A stretch of DNA of 64,000 nucleotides from Cephalopachus bancanus (Eukaryota; Chordata; Mammalia; Primates; Tarsiidae), in the NCBI GenBank assembly GCA_027257055.1, contig JAPVLO010000073.1:868001-932000 (forward strand). Direction: 5' to 3'. The position numbers and the translations under genes were made by a program. The notes beneath the pieces were generated by a model, which was not told the DNA's origin, did no database searches, and saw only the letters and a program-made list of their open reading frames with translations. How positions within the stretch are numbered: the stretch's first letter is position 1; each line of letters begins with the position of its first letter. Positions 1 through 11,756 of the stretch are shown here, piece by piece.

Positions 1-418
1 ATAATCTATTCATAGTAGTAGTAAAGTTATAATATACCTAATCTCTGTTCTAAAACTACAACCAGGGAATGTTTAAAACTATAACAGGGGAGGTATCATG
101 GAGCCAAAGGATGTCTTCTCAGTAGTGTTTTTGCTTTTTAGATCACACCTATCTCAGAATGTCTCTCTTCAAGGCAACACATCAGGGGCTGAAATAATAC
201 TTTGTCTTAGTTCATCTTAGCATGAGACAAGTTGATCAGAGAGGAAGAAAGAAAAGAGAAAGAAAAGTCACAAGTCACAAGTCACAGCTACAGCCACCAT
301 GTTTTAGAGCGTGATGGAGAAAAATGAACTTCCTTATACATAAAGGTGACAAAATTCTAAACCCAAAGTAAATTTTCCGTAATAATTGAAGGGAATTGAT
401 AAACTGTCTAATGATTTT
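1..418. other. Unassigned sequence
   Basis: AT-rich non-coding sequence. I recognise no repeat family, exon or RNA gene here. Confidence 0.5.
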
Positions 419-626
419 AGTACCTACCACGTGCCAGTCACTGACAGTTCACTGTATATAGTTAATCTCGTGTATTTCTCCAAACAATCGTGCAAGATAG
501 GAATTCCCCTCCCTCCTTACATTTAAGGAGCTTGAGTATCATAGATGTGAAGGTAGATCAGTCAAGGCAGATCAGCCATGTGGAACTTTAACCCCAGATT
601 TCAATCCTTGTCCTATCATGTCATGC
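419..626 (-). repeat. MIR SINE fragment (antisense)
   Basis: The stretch reads like the complement of the MIR core: a 'cgtgccagtcactgac' style start, a diverged middle, and a ttaaccccagatttcaatcc block near the end. It is an ancient tRNA-derived mammalian SINE. Divergence is high and the edges are approximate. Confidence 0.55.
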
Positions 627-1479
627 TGTCTTTTAAACCATATCACTCTTTGCACTGACAAAAAATAAATAAAAATACAACACTTAAAAAGAATGAACAT
701 TCCAGCACAGGCAGAGTAGGACATGGACACCAGGTACAGGGGTGCATATCCTGCCTAAGAAAAGAAGCGACTGTAGACCTAGCAAAGTCAGCAACATTCC
801 CCTTATCCACAGGACTGCGAATTGTTTCAGTTCCTGAGAGAGCAAAAATTAGAAAAGTTAATGCCAGATTTATAATGCATATTACCTGAACTTATAATTG
901 TATTTCATTAATTATGTGTTGCTGTTATCAATCTTATACACTCATACTCAACATTTCCTTTTGTTGTCTTTGTATGGTCTCCGTGTAATACAAGGCCTTT
1001 ATTTAGAGCAGGTGAATACAGTTGACAGTTATAAATAGAAATTTGGAACAAGGCAAAAGTAGCATGGTGGCTTCACAGAGTTAATTCTTATCTATGATGG
1101 AAGTTACAAATTCTCTCAAATTTTGAGCACATTTTAGGGTAAGGGATTGTGAAAGATACAAAAATCAATAAACCAGAGGCTCGGCTCTGCCATTAAGTAC
1201 CTAGCAAACTAGGATGGAACATACGACGTATTTAGTAATAACCACAGTGAAAGAATATATTGAGTATCATAGGCAAGAGATAGATAAAACAAACTAGCGA
1301 AGTGTGAGATTTCAGCTATTAAGATTGTGTAACAAGTCATCCCAAGTGATAGTGGTGTTCAATACCCACTTCTTATTCTGTAGTTTAGGTATGAGGGCAG
1401 GGTTCAGAAGGGACAGTTTGTCTCTGCTTCATGATGTCTGAGGTCTCAGCTGGATGACTCAAAGTCTGAAGACAGGAAT
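627..1479. other. Unassigned sequence
   Basis: No open frame above background and no repeat I can name. Confidence 0.5.
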
Positions 1480-1830
1480 CTCTACAGGTTCATTTGTTTG
1501 CACATCTGGCAATTTATAGTGACTATACTCAAAGGGCTGATGGGCTGGCACAGCTGGGACTCCTTAGGCATCTCACCCTGTCTTTTTGTGGGCCCTCCAC
1601 CTGTTCTCTCCAGCTTGGCCTATATCTTGAGAGAGTGCCAGGTGGAAGCTGTATGGACTTTTCTAACCTAGTCTTACTTCACAGTCACCTATGCCACATT
1701 CTGTTCATTAGAATCAATTCAATAAGGCTACTCCATATTTAAAGGGAAGGGAATTTGACTCCACCTTTTCATGGGAGTAGTATCAAAGAGTTTGTAAGCA
1801 TGTTTAAGACCACCACACTGGGACATCAAG
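1480..1830. repeat. Ancient interspersed repeat, family uncertain
   Basis: The succession 'gagagtgccaggtggaagctg', 'cacattctgttcattagaatcaa', 'gaatttgactccaccttttcatggg' is one I know as a recurrent mammalian repeat. Related blocks lie at 9180-9660 and 45905-46340. I cannot name the family without a library search. An 82-codon open frame here is part of the repeat and not a gene. Confidence 0.4.
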
Positions 1831-2097
1831 AAAACTTCAAGGCAGTACTCCCATTGGAGCTGGATATTGAAAGGTGAACATAATTCAAATAAGTAGAGGT
1901 GAGACAAATGGAAATAAACATAGGATGGGCATCATCAGCAGGTAAACAGTACATGAAGAGAAAGACAGGTTAGGCCAGGGCATTGGGAATGAGGGATACA
2001 AGGCTGAAAACATAGAGGAGATTAACATGGAGCAGAACTGAAATGCCAAGCTAAGGGGCATGGATTTGATTCAGCTGGGAATAGAAAGCCATTGCAG

Positions 2098-2276
2098 TAG
2101 TGGTTTTCAACCTTGGATGCCACTGGAATCATCTGAGAAATTTTAAAAATACTGATGCCTGGGTCCCACCCCCAGAGATTCTAATTTAGTTGTCCTGGAA
2201 TGTGGCCTGAGCATCAGTACTTTTGAAAGCTTCCCAAGTGATTCTAATCTTGTGTAAGGTTGAAAACCAGTGCACC
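2098..2276 (+). mobile_element. MER5A non-autonomous hAT (Charlie-type) DNA transposon
   Basis: Nearly full-length MER5A. The left end 'tggttttcaaccttgg' and right end 'aaggttgaaaaccag' form the inverted termini. The interior carries the diagnostic 'ctgatgcctgggtcccaccc' and 'cccaagtgattctaatc' blocks. Old and immobile. Confidence 0.85.
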
Positions 2277-2765
2277 AAAGGATTTTGAGGAGAGAAGTGA
2301 TATTATCAGAGATCATTTGATGAACTCTCTGCCAAACAAATATGTCATTTATAGCAAATCTGGTTTTATTTGCTTGTTTGTTTTATAAAACCAGACTTTT
2401 GAAGACCCTTATGGCTGTTTGTATGGGATACCATCAGGGGTCAATAATACTAAATTCATTCAAATGTGGGCTCCTTTTTACCATTTGATATTAAAGTTTT
2501 AATATAATCTTGAAGAAAAAATAACTTACTAGTTTGTTGCATCTCTCCAGAAGTCAGGACTTCTGAGCAGCTCATTTTGACACCAGGATTCTGGCATATC
2601 TGCCTCAACCCTAAAAATGAAGTGCTTATTCAGTAAACTTTATACCACCCCTTGTATCTGCTCATGGCAGGAAGATGGCAAGGGTTTTTAGGACTAGTAA
2701 TATCCTCAGGCATTTTTTAAAAAGGCCTTCAGAATCCCCACTTTTCTCCCACTGTATGTCAGGGT
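2277..2765. other. Unassigned sequence with one hairpin
   Basis: No gene seen. A perfect 11-bp inverted repeat (2359-2369 with 2385-2395, 15-nt loop) lies inside; it is AT-rich and probably without function. Confidence 0.45.
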
Positions 2766-3205
2766 TCTCAGAGAAACTTTTATTATGAGGAATTGGCTCA
2801 TGTGATTACAGGGACTAAGAAGTCCCTTGGACTGCCATCTGCAAACTGGAGACCCAGGAAAGTCACTGGTATAATTCAGTCTCAGTCTGAAGGTCTGAGA
2901 ACCAGGAGAGCCTATGATGTATCCCAGCCTGAGGGCAAAAAAGATGAGATGAAATGTCCCAGCTCAAGCATAAGGAATGAAGCGAAAAGTGCACATTCCT
3001 CCTTCTTCTGCCTTTAGCTCTATTCGGGCCCTCAACAGATTGGATAATGCCCACTCACGTGGGGGAGAGCAATCCACTTTACTGAGCCCACTGAGTCAAA
3101 CGCTAAGCTCATCCAGAAACACCCTCACAGACACGCCCCAAAATAATGTTTAATCTGGACACCCTGTGCTCAGTCAAGCTGACATATAAAATTAACCACC
3201 ACACC
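2766..3205. repeat. Ancient interspersed repeat, family uncertain
   Basis: The blocks 'gaattggctcatgtgattac', 'ggcccAtcaacagattgg'-like text at 3026-3045, and 'catccagaaacaccctcaca' follow one another as in a common primate interspersed repeat that ends 'gacatataaaattaaccacc'. I recognise the pattern but will not assign a name. Open frames of 63-74 codons on both strands belong to it. Confidence 0.45.
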
Positions 3206-3474
3206 CACCTACCTTCCAGGCTAGCCCTACATTCTGAGAATAAAAGGTAACTGCTTGTACTAAAGTGCCCATGGCAAAAATACATATCATAAAATAAGTA
3301 TTTTCTTATTGGAATATATATTGTAAATTGGAAATTTGGTAAATGAAAACTTCAGATACTGAGCTTAAGAAGCTTCAATGTCATATTCTATATCTCACTG
3401 GTATGAAGGAATTATTTCATACCTTATATATAAACATCAATTTCTGCTTAATATAATTTCAGCTATGTTATTAT

Positions 3475-3640
3475 ATTTATTACTCAACAATTCTATAAGG
3501 GAAGTCTTATTATCCCTATTCACAGATGATGAAAATTGAGATTTATAGGGATTTTAACTTGGTCAATGTCATAAAGGTAGTAGGTGGTAGAATGAAGTAT
3601 GAGTTCAGCTCTTTTGACCTTAAGTTTCACACTGTTTACA
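3475..3640 (-). repeat. MIR SINE fragment (antisense)
   Basis: Diverged complement of the MIR core: 'ttattatccctattcacaga' followed by a weakly conserved 'gaaaattgagatttatagg' region. An old SINE; edges approximate. Confidence 0.55.
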
Positions 3641-4009
3641 TTATAACATATTTTATGTTTTGGGAGAGGTGGAACATAGTTTCTTACCTTTGTATCAATC
3701 TCAGAGATTTAGAGACACAAACATTCTTGTTTAATATGTTTTAAATTATATTAAACCCCTTTTTAAAATTTATATGCATTTTAAGTATATCTACTTTATA
3801 AAATAATGAGATATGTAGATTTACTGTGTGCTTTGTAAATTCCTTTTATTTGACCAGTATTTATGCCTTTTAAATTTCAAAGCCTACCTCATATTTATTA
3901 TACACTGAATATTTGGGGGGTTCTTATTTCTGTTATATGCCAATAACTTTGGAGATACAATGATGAGTAAGACTACAAGCCTTTCCCAAAATGGCCATCT
4001 CTTTCTGGA

Positions 4010-4424
4010 GACAAAATGACATGAACTGCTTCACCTGAAGCAGGTCAGGTGAGGCTACAGCATGGTGTACAAAAGGTTTTCTGTTCAATACTTATCTTAA
4101 CTGTACCTATTTCTTGCCTTCTTGGTTGTCAAGTTTTCAGTCTTCAGTGCATTTTAGATAATTTTATTATAGGAAATTGATAGTCAAACATACCTTCTTA
4201 TAAATCATAATTTAAAAGTTTTACAAGTTTAGTCTGTACTTGATCCTTGATGAATGATCTTACATTTTCCCACTTTAAACTATTTTGTCCCTTTATCCAT
4301 TGACACAGGCTTATGATATTCAGTTGCCCAACCCCAGAATAACCTTTAAGTTGCTAGAGCATGATCAACTCCACTTATTTTATATTGCCCTTATGTTTCC
4401 ATTTGTTTTACTTATCTCTTGATG
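4010..4424. other. Unassigned sequence
   Basis: AT-rich; nothing recognisable. Confidence 0.45.
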
Positions 4425-4560
4425 AAGATGCCTTGTCTTTCCAACTAAATCTCAAGTTTATTTTAAATGCCCATGTCTTGCTTTTCTCTCTGTCCTCAAT
4501 ATCTGTCTCAGTGCCCAGCATATAATCATCACCCAATAAAAGCTTATTGGTGGTATTAAT
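4425..4560 (+). repeat. Probable LINE2 3'-end fragment
   Basis: The order 'tctcaatatctgtctcagtg', 'cccagcatataatca', 'cccaataaaagctta' resembles the L2 3' terminus ('cagcacctagcacagtgcc...caataaatg' type). Diverged and short. Confidence 0.4.
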
Positions 4561-4900
4561 ACATAATACCATGAGAATCACTTAAATATTATGGACTGCA
4601 TATTATTTGAGAAATGTATTGTGTGATGTATTGACAAGAGCACCATTTCCTCATACATAAAGAAACTGGCCTTGCAGTCATAAATATTCGCTAATGGATA
4701 GCCAGATGTTGAGTCTATTGAGCATTTGCTTTGGACATGAAAAGGTTTTAGTCATTGTCAAATTGTCGTTGTCGGTACTAATTATCTAGCAGATATGACC
4801 ATTTAAAAAAAAAACCTGGAGGCATTAAATGCCACCAAGATCCCTAACTGTATATCTACCACTGTGTTAGCAAAAGAAAAAAATAAAATAAAAATAGTTT
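4561..4900. other. Unassigned sequence
   Basis: AT-rich with short A-runs (4804-4815, 4875-4893). No gene or clear repeat. Confidence 0.45.
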
Positions 4901-5111
4901 ACACTTACGTGGCATTTCATATATTTAATTATTTAATATTTATAACAACTCTTTGAAGTAAGTGATAGCATTATTGCCATTTCATAGCTGAGGAAACAGG
5001 GCACCCAAGGGTTAAGTAACTTGCTCAAGGTTACCCAGCTAATTAGGGAGAGAGCTGAGATTGGAACCTAGGCAGCCTCACTCCACAGTCTGTGCCCCTT
5101 AACCACAACAC
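4901..5111 (-). repeat. MIR SINE (antisense), well preserved
   Basis: Good complement of the MIR core: 'tttcatagctgaggaaacag', 'gttaagtaacttgctcaagg', 'gagctgagattggaacctag'. One of the clearest MIR copies in the window. Confidence 0.8.
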
Positions 5112-7069
5112 ATACAGACTCTAAGAAATAAAATAATGGATATTTTCCCCATCCTCAAGAAACTCATTATGTAATTAGGGTAAAACTAATATACCATGAA
5201 ATATGTTGGTTTCTTATATTCTAGAATGATTGGGTAGATATGAACCAATAACATCCATTTTAATTAAAGAAATTTGAGAATTAGGTAGCTGCCTTTTACA
5301 GTTGGGAACGAAAACCATGTGAGAGCTGAAAAAGCCCCCGAGAGGAAATGCATCACACCAGCTCAAGGTCAGCCTGTGATACTCTGTTACTTTCCCATCT
5401 TTAAGTTATTTTCCATCAGCGTGAAAGCCGAAACAGGAGCCCTGGCTGAGGTGAAGAGGGCCTTTCATCTTCCCAGGCAGGGGACCACTTGGGAAGGCAG
5501 GCTGATGAGAGCTGCGGGGGAGCTGAGCCATTTTAAAAACACATGAAAGTAAGAGCTTAAGAGAGAATTTTTATGAGGAAGGCAAAGTCGAGGGTGTACG
5601 CTTATGCACGCATGCAGGAAACGTGGGTTAAAACTGATCAGTGATTAAAATTCCTTAGACCTTTAAAATGCAAATGATTTGAAATATGTCATATATTTGA
5701 AAAGTAAGCATTCTCGTGTATGAGAGATACAACATGGCATGCTATTTTGGAGAATATTTGAAGTTGCATGAAATTCACCAGGGCTCCACTATAAATTATC
5801 AGATAGAAATATTGCTTGCTGGAGCTTGGGAAAGAGTTCCATTGATTTCTCAACCTTGACTTTATATCCTTCAGCAAGTTGTGGGGCAATTAAACTTATC
5901 CTTTTTTAACCTTTATGCAGATAATGGCACAACCATTTCAGTGTAAATTGGAAGACAATGTCACAGGCCTGTTTTTCAAAGCAGTAAATTTCAGGTCACT
6001 CCTTTGGTTTCTTGAAGATTGAAGTCAGGCATACACATTTTCAATGCCACCTATTTTTTATTTGTTTTGCTGGACTTGCTGCTGCAATTTTCTCTCACTA
6101 AGGCATGCTGTGTGCCAGGTTCTATGTGAATAGTGTCTACTCTGTCTCTCTCACTGGAACCCTCTAATTACAAGGCTAAGTTTGAAGATTTCAACTTATT
6201 TTGGCACACAGGGTGGTGACTCAAGATTTAATTCTCTCCTCAGGCTATCTAATTAATAAAACTCTCTAATTTTTGTCAGGATACATTCAGCAGGGGTTTA
6301 AATAACTAGTTCTCAAAGAGCTGTATTTTGCTATTGTCAAAAACTGTTCTTGTGAGCTGCTAAAAATATCCCAGAATACAGTAAAGGGAATGCACAGCTT
6401 CCTCCCATTGCAAAGATATGGTGAGTTCCTTTTGCATTTGGCTGTTTTAAAAATATGTCAGGAAAGGAAGGAAGTAGTAGGGGAAATTTTTGGCATCAAA
6501 AACTATAGGGCTCAAGTGACTAAAGATGTTTTCCTTCACCTAAAGGGCTTAGGAGAAGAGTTAAAATTTTCTAGGCCTATCCTTTCTTCCTTTTCTTTCT
6601 CTCCTTTATTTGAAATATGCATATGCTATTTGAACAAATAAATTCCACCACAAAATGAATTCAGTCTGAATTACATTCTTCTTCCAAGAAATAAGGAAGG
6701 GAATTTTTCCTTTGATTTTGTTTTGAGTTTTACCACAATTAGCAGTCGAGGATAGAAAATCTAATCAATCACTGACAAGAAACAGAAATTACACATGGTG
6801 GTCAATTATACTATTACTTTGAAAATATCTGCATAAGGAAAAGATTCCAAATCTTTATGGTGCTTATTATACACTTGCATAATAATATACTCTGTACAAT
6901 TGCAGTGAAACAAACAGCATTTTGTGTCTCTGGTTCACTGCAATAAAATTGGCTCATGTATGTTTTTTTGAACTTCATCTTAGGAAAAGAAGTTATTAAT
7001 TTAATGAATATTGATTAATTTAGTGAATATTTAATGAATGAAATATGGCTCATGTGCTTTTATTTTAGA
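5112..7069. other. Unassigned sequence
   Basis: About 2 kb with no convincing exon, RNA gene or recent repeat. Short open frames of 66-83 codons have no family signature. Around 6995-7050 there are small imperfect AT-rich direct repeats built on 'taatgaatatt'. Confidence 0.45.
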
Positions 7070-7830
7070 AAAATTATTTATTCAGTTGAATATCTAGAGC
7101 ATCTTCTACATAACAGACAGTGGTCTAGGTGCTAAGAAATAACAGAACATGAAACAGACAAAAATCTGTTCTTTCACTGAGTATGCATTATAGGGGGAGA
7201 CAAACACTTAACAAGTAAGAAAAATAAATATTATATTATTATATATTTAAAACATATATTATATTAGATAGTAACAAGTGCTGAGGAGAAAAAATAGGGA
7301 AGTAGGAATACGAAGTGTCCTTGTAATTATAATTTTTGAGAGGGTGATCAGAGAAGGTCTAGTGGAGAAGTTGACATTTAGATAAAGACTGTAAAGAAGT
7401 GAGGGGATAAATGTTCCCAGCAGAGGGTCAAGGAAAAGACCCTCTGAAGTTGGGGCAAGCTAGGCGGGTTTGAGACATATCAAGGAAACATGTAATTGGC
7501 TCAGAGTGAGCAAGAAGAGGAGAAAAGATGAGTCAGAAAGGTGCTGGGGGCCCTGTCATGTAGGGTTTTATACAATGCTATGAGGAATTTGTCTTTTGCT
7601 TGGAGTAACATAAGACTTTTGAGCAGATGGAGGTTTGAAGCAGAGGAACAACATGATCTGACAGTTTTTAGCAAAGTTTCACTGGCAGCTGTTTTGAGAA
7701 TAAGGTGAAGGTAGGGCAGGAGCAGAAGCAGGGAAACTGGATTGGAGATTGTTACAGTAAGCCGATGAGAGATGATGATGCATTGGACCAAGATGGATCA
7801 GAGTGAGATGTGGTCAGATTATGTATATGA
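7070..7830. repeat. Ancient mammalian repeat, LINE2-like, family uncertain
   Basis: The run 'acagacaaaaatctgttctt', 'ggggagacaaacacttaaca', 'gacatttagataaagactg', 'gatgatgcattggaccaaga' follows a mammalian repeat consensus that I recognise by its text but cannot name with certainty. It probably continues at 8380-8740. No coding capacity. Confidence 0.4.
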
Positions 7831-8379
7831 GGGGGGACCCAAGAAAAACTGTAATTATTTTTTGGAGGGTGGGCCCCTTATTGTACAGGCTTTCCCAAAT
7901 AGGTAAAAGTTCTAGGAACCCATCGTCATCAGTGTACCAGCTAGTGTTGTGAGAGGCTACATTCAGCTCCAGCGATTTTTTAATTTTTTTAGATTCTTTC
8001 AATATGTTTGCCTATTTCATGATGGGTGAGTTAGGAGGGCACCTGCCCACTCCTTGCTAAGTGTTCAGCAGTTTTTGACCAAAAACAGCATCAGCCCTGT
8101 GCCCTCCCCTCCCTAATCACTCCATCTCACCCCAAGTGACTTTTTTTTTTTGTTTACCCAAATGAAAAACATCCTCTAAGGGAAACATTTTGCCAATGTG
8201 GAAGAGGTGAAACAAAAAATGGCAGAAGCACTAAAAGGCATCAAAATTGACAAGTGCAAAAACTGTTTTGAGCAGTGAAAAAAACATCTTGATAGGCATA
8301 TTGCATGAAACAGAGAGTACTTTGAAGGTGACTGAAGTTTAAAAGTGTAAGAATAAACACAATTTTTTATTGATGAATT
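7831..8379. other. Unassigned sequence
   Basis: Contains T-rich and A-rich runs (8142-8151). No gene; it may be an insertion in, or a decayed part of, the flanking ancient repeat. Confidence 0.35.
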
Positions 8380-8740
8380 CTGGGTTTGGGGGGATTCCCC
8401 TCCTATAGTGTGTGCAGTTTTACAGATGACTGGAAGTGATGAGGGTGATAGTTATGAATGACTGCAGCAACTAGAATAGGATTGCCATTTATTGAGATAG
8501 ACTGCAAGAGGAACAAGTTTTGAGGGAAATCTCAGTAGTACAGTTTTGCAAGTGTTAAGTTCGAATGACTCTCATTAAACATCTGAATGAGTGAGGTATC
8601 ATGTCTAGAGTTCAGGTCTTCAACATACAGGTAGTTTATAAAGCCATAAGATTGAATGAGATCTCCAAGAGAATGAATATGGATGGAAAAGAGAAGTCCA
8701 AGGACTGAGTCATGGGTCATATCAACACTTTGACTTCAGG
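8380..8740. repeat. Continuation of ancient repeat, family uncertain
   Basis: Blocks such as 'aaagccataagattgaatga', 'gatctccaagagaatgaata' and 'ccaaggactgagtcatgggt' continue the series begun at 7070. Confidence 0.4.
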
Positions 8741-9179
8741 GAGATGAAGAAAAAGAGACTGAAATGGGGTGATAACAGAGGTAGAGTAGAGTCAAGCAAG
8801 TGTGGCAGGTTGACTCAGGATCTCTGGGTGGGAGCCAAGACAAAATTAAACATGCAAGTATTTTGTTGGGAGAAATGCCTGTGAGAGAAAGTAGATGTCC
8901 CACAAGGCTGGGACATCTGACAGACTACAGTGCAAGTCTGATCATAAGTGAAGAAGAGAGAAGGGAAGGTTGAGTGAATGCAGTTTAATGAAGATTCAGC
9001 ATGTCCACTGAAAAATCTTCAAGCCAGAGTCAGCCATCTGAGGAATGCTGTGCTTGCCACGAATGGGTCTGCCCTAACATCCCTGCCACATGCAGCCATT
9101 GGGAAACTTAGTCTTTATGCAAACATGATGACGTATTTCAAAGGCAGCAGTCTGGGACCCTTGATTAATTGAGCTCACT
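8741..9179. other. Unassigned sequence
   Basis: No gene or named repeat. A 64-codon frame is at background level. Confidence 0.45.
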
Positions 9180-9660
9180 CTAGTTGGAGACATACTTTCA
9201 TGCCTGCCAAATGTGGTGACCCAATTATTTATTGCTATGTAATAAGCCAGCTCAAAATTGTACGTCTTAAAGTAACACTTTATTATTATATGTGAAGGTT
9301 GTATGAATTGACTGCGCTCAGCAAGCTGGCTCTTGTTTTTAATGTCTGTCATCCATTTGCAGTCAGATCTTGGCTAAATTTAGATCTTGACTGGCTAAAT
9401 TTAGATCTTGACCCCAAAATGGCTTCTACAGCTACCTATCAGCACCTCACACATGGCTCTTCCATGTGTCTTCCTAGACTTTCTACATGGCAGTTCAGGG
9501 CAACAAGAGTCAGGAAACAAGATCTGCCAGTCCTCTTAGATCTAGAACTTGAAGTGTTATTTCCACTACGCCCTATTGCTGAAAGCAAAAACAGCCCAGC
9601 CCAGATTCAAGGGAAAGGAGGAGTAGACACCATTTCCCAAGTTGATCTCCAAAGATAACT
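9180..9660. repeat. Ancient interspersed repeat, family uncertain
   Basis: 'caattatttattgctatgta', 'acgtcttaaagtaacacttt' and 'catggcagttcagggcaac' match a common mammalian interspersed repeat that I also see at 45905-46340. A 119-codon open frame at 9299-9658 is embedded in it and is not a gene. A 22-bp unit around 'ggctaaatttagatcttgac' is duplicated in tandem at about 9370-9412. Confidence 0.4.
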
Positions 9661-9682
9661 ATGATAAATTATCTTTGGAGAT
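9645..9682. repeat. Perfect 14-bp inverted repeat (hairpin)
   Basis: Arms 9645-9658 (atctccaaagataa) and 9669-9682 (ttatctttggagat) are exact reverse complements separated by 10 nt. It lies at the edge of the ancient repeat above. Confidence 0.9.
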
Positions 9683-10210
9683 AAACTTCCTCATCAAGTG
9701 AAGAAACTGAAAGAAGGAGAGAGTAATCAGCTATGTCATGTCAAATGCTGCTGAGAGGTGATCAAAATGAGGTAGAGATGTACTTTGCAATGTAATCTTG
9801 TTATATATTCCCTGCAGTGATATAGGTAAAAGTGTGACTGAATTGGCTTGAAGAGACTATGAGAAAGGAAAAATTGGAGCTAGACAATTGTCTCAGGGTG
9901 TTTTGTTGTAAAAGGAATGAGAAAAATGAGACAGAGGCAGAAGCTAGAAAAGAGAGAAAGACAGGGTTATTTTAAACTTTGAGAAATAGCATCATGTGTA
10001 TGCTTATGGTAATATATTCCAGTAAGGAAGGAAAAAGTAATGATAAATAAGAAAAAGGAGGCCATTGTTAAGCACTGGTCAGGCCATGCTTTCCTAAGCT
10101 TTGGCCCCCTCCCCTACCTTGGGGAGGTGAATCTCCTCTCTCTCTAATTTATTTTCCAAATAAACTATATTTTCCAATCTAGGGAAAAAAAGAAAAGGGA
10201 AAACTTGCAG
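9683..10210. other. Unassigned sequence
   Basis: Purine-rich in places (9690-9720, 9930-9965); no gene seen. Confidence 0.45.
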
Positions 10211-10461
10211 ATAATTTTTTTTTTTTTGAGTTGGAGTCTCACTCTGTCGCCCAGACTGGAGTGCAGTGGCCGCTCCCGGCCACCACAGCCTCGACCTGCT
10301 GGGCTCTGGTGATCCTTCTGCCTCAGCCTTCCAAGCAGCTGGAACTACAGGCGCGCACTACCACACCCGGCTAATTTTTTTTTTGATTTATTGTAGAGAT
10401 GAGGTCCTACCAAGTTGCCCAGGCGGGTCTCAAAGCCGCGGGCTCAGGCATAATTTTTTTT
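10211..10461 (-). mobile_element. 5'-truncated Alu, young lineage-specific type
   Basis: Antisense Alu. The poly-T, 'gagttggagtctcactctgt', 'cggccaccacagcctcgacc' and 'tttattgtagagatgaggtc' blocks match the other young Alus here. The element stops after 'cgcgggctcaggca', so the 5' part is missing. 'ataatttttt' occurs on both sides and is a probable target-site duplication. Confidence 0.9.
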
Positions 10462-11422
10462 TATGCAGGCAAAGAAAATAGAACTAAAATACAAGTGGAG
10501 AGTTTGGCCTTAGGTACAAGAACAGTTTATGAACACAGATCTATGTAGCTGGGTTGATGTAGTTGGGTTGCTGGGGACTTTCTTTTCTAATTACATCTAT
10601 TTTCTCAGTGAAATAGGAAGCAAGGTGAGCCACTGTGAATAAGGATGGGGAAAAGGTGTTAAAGTTTTGTGGAGAGATGAGTGGCATGAAAGTCATCCAG
10701 AAGAGTGAAAAAAAAACAATTGCTTAGGTGATAGAACGATTGCTATATAATCTTAGAAGCCTTGAAGGTTCATGAGTTTAAAGGGTGACCAGTTAGCATA
10801 GGTCTGTATTTCATTCATGCATGTCAACAACACAGTGCAAGCATAGACTAGTAGAAGAGATGGATTTAACCAGGGTTGTGGTTGGGTCAATGGGGTAAGG
10901 TAAAGCTACAGCGAAGTAAGAGAGTTGTAGGTGCATGCAAGAGAGTGATGATAATTGATCATGCAGTTTAAGATGTTGACTTTGATCATCAAAGTGGTAT
11001 CCATCTCAAAATGCTATGTTTTTTAAGTTTGTGACTTTTAAACTTTTGACATGTTTGTTTTATTCCTTCCTTAATTTAGTAAATTTAAACTTCCCAACAT
11101 TCAAATGGGGTTGCCCAGAAGGTAGTTAGTTACATAGCTTTGGAAGTATCCATGTAGAAACTGAGCAGATGCTTTGTGTGAGATAGTTAAAATAATTCAT
11201 ATTTCAGAAAAATGTTGGACTTGAACATTTTAAGGGTCTTCCTAGGGCTCAACTCTGATGTTCTTTGTTTTTTTCTGAAAAATTAACTGAATATATGTTA
11301 TATGCAGTTCTCTATAGGAGGTACTATAGTATTTGCAAACATATATTTAACATACTCTTTGACCTCAGAATGGTTATAGTTCAGTATCTTTTAAAGTAAG
11401 TTTAGATTATAGATATGCTTCG
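10462..11422. other. Unassigned sequence
   Basis: No exon, RNA gene or clear repeat. Confidence 0.45.
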
Positions 11423-11712
11423 GCCAGGCACAGTGGCTCATGCCTGTAATCCAAGCACTTTGGGAGGCCAAGGCAGAAGGATTATTTGAGCCCAGGAGTT
11501 TGAGACTAGACTGGCCAACAGCGAGACCCTGTCTCTACAAAAATTTAAAAAAACAATTAGCCAGGCATGGTGGTGCACACCTGTAGTCTCAGCTACTTGG
11601 GAGGCTGAGGAGGAAGGATTGTCTGAGCCCAGGAGGTCAAGACTAGAGTGAGCTATGATGGTGCCACTGCATTCCAGCCTGGGTGACAGAGTGAGACCAT
11701 GACTCAAAAATA
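11423..11712 (+). mobile_element. AluJ-like SINE, full length
   Basis: Dimeric Alu from 'ggccaggcacagtggctcat' to 'gagaccatgactcaaaaata'. The left arm has 'gagcccaggagtttgagac' and the right arm 'gagcccaggaggtcaagac', as expected for old AluJ. Many mutated CpGs; no clean target-site duplication. Confidence 0.9.
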
Positions 11713-11756
11713 ATTATACATACATATATGTATGTATATGTATGTATATAAATTTA
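11713..11756. repeat. (TA/TG)n-like palindromic microsatellite
   Basis: 'catacatatatgtatgta' type alternation directly after the Alu tail. It probably grew from the tail and contains a perfect ~20-bp palindrome. Confidence 0.75.

Noticed and set aside
9299..9658. 119-codon plus-strand frame
   Set aside because: Embedded in an ancient interspersed repeat and includes a 22-bp tandem duplication.
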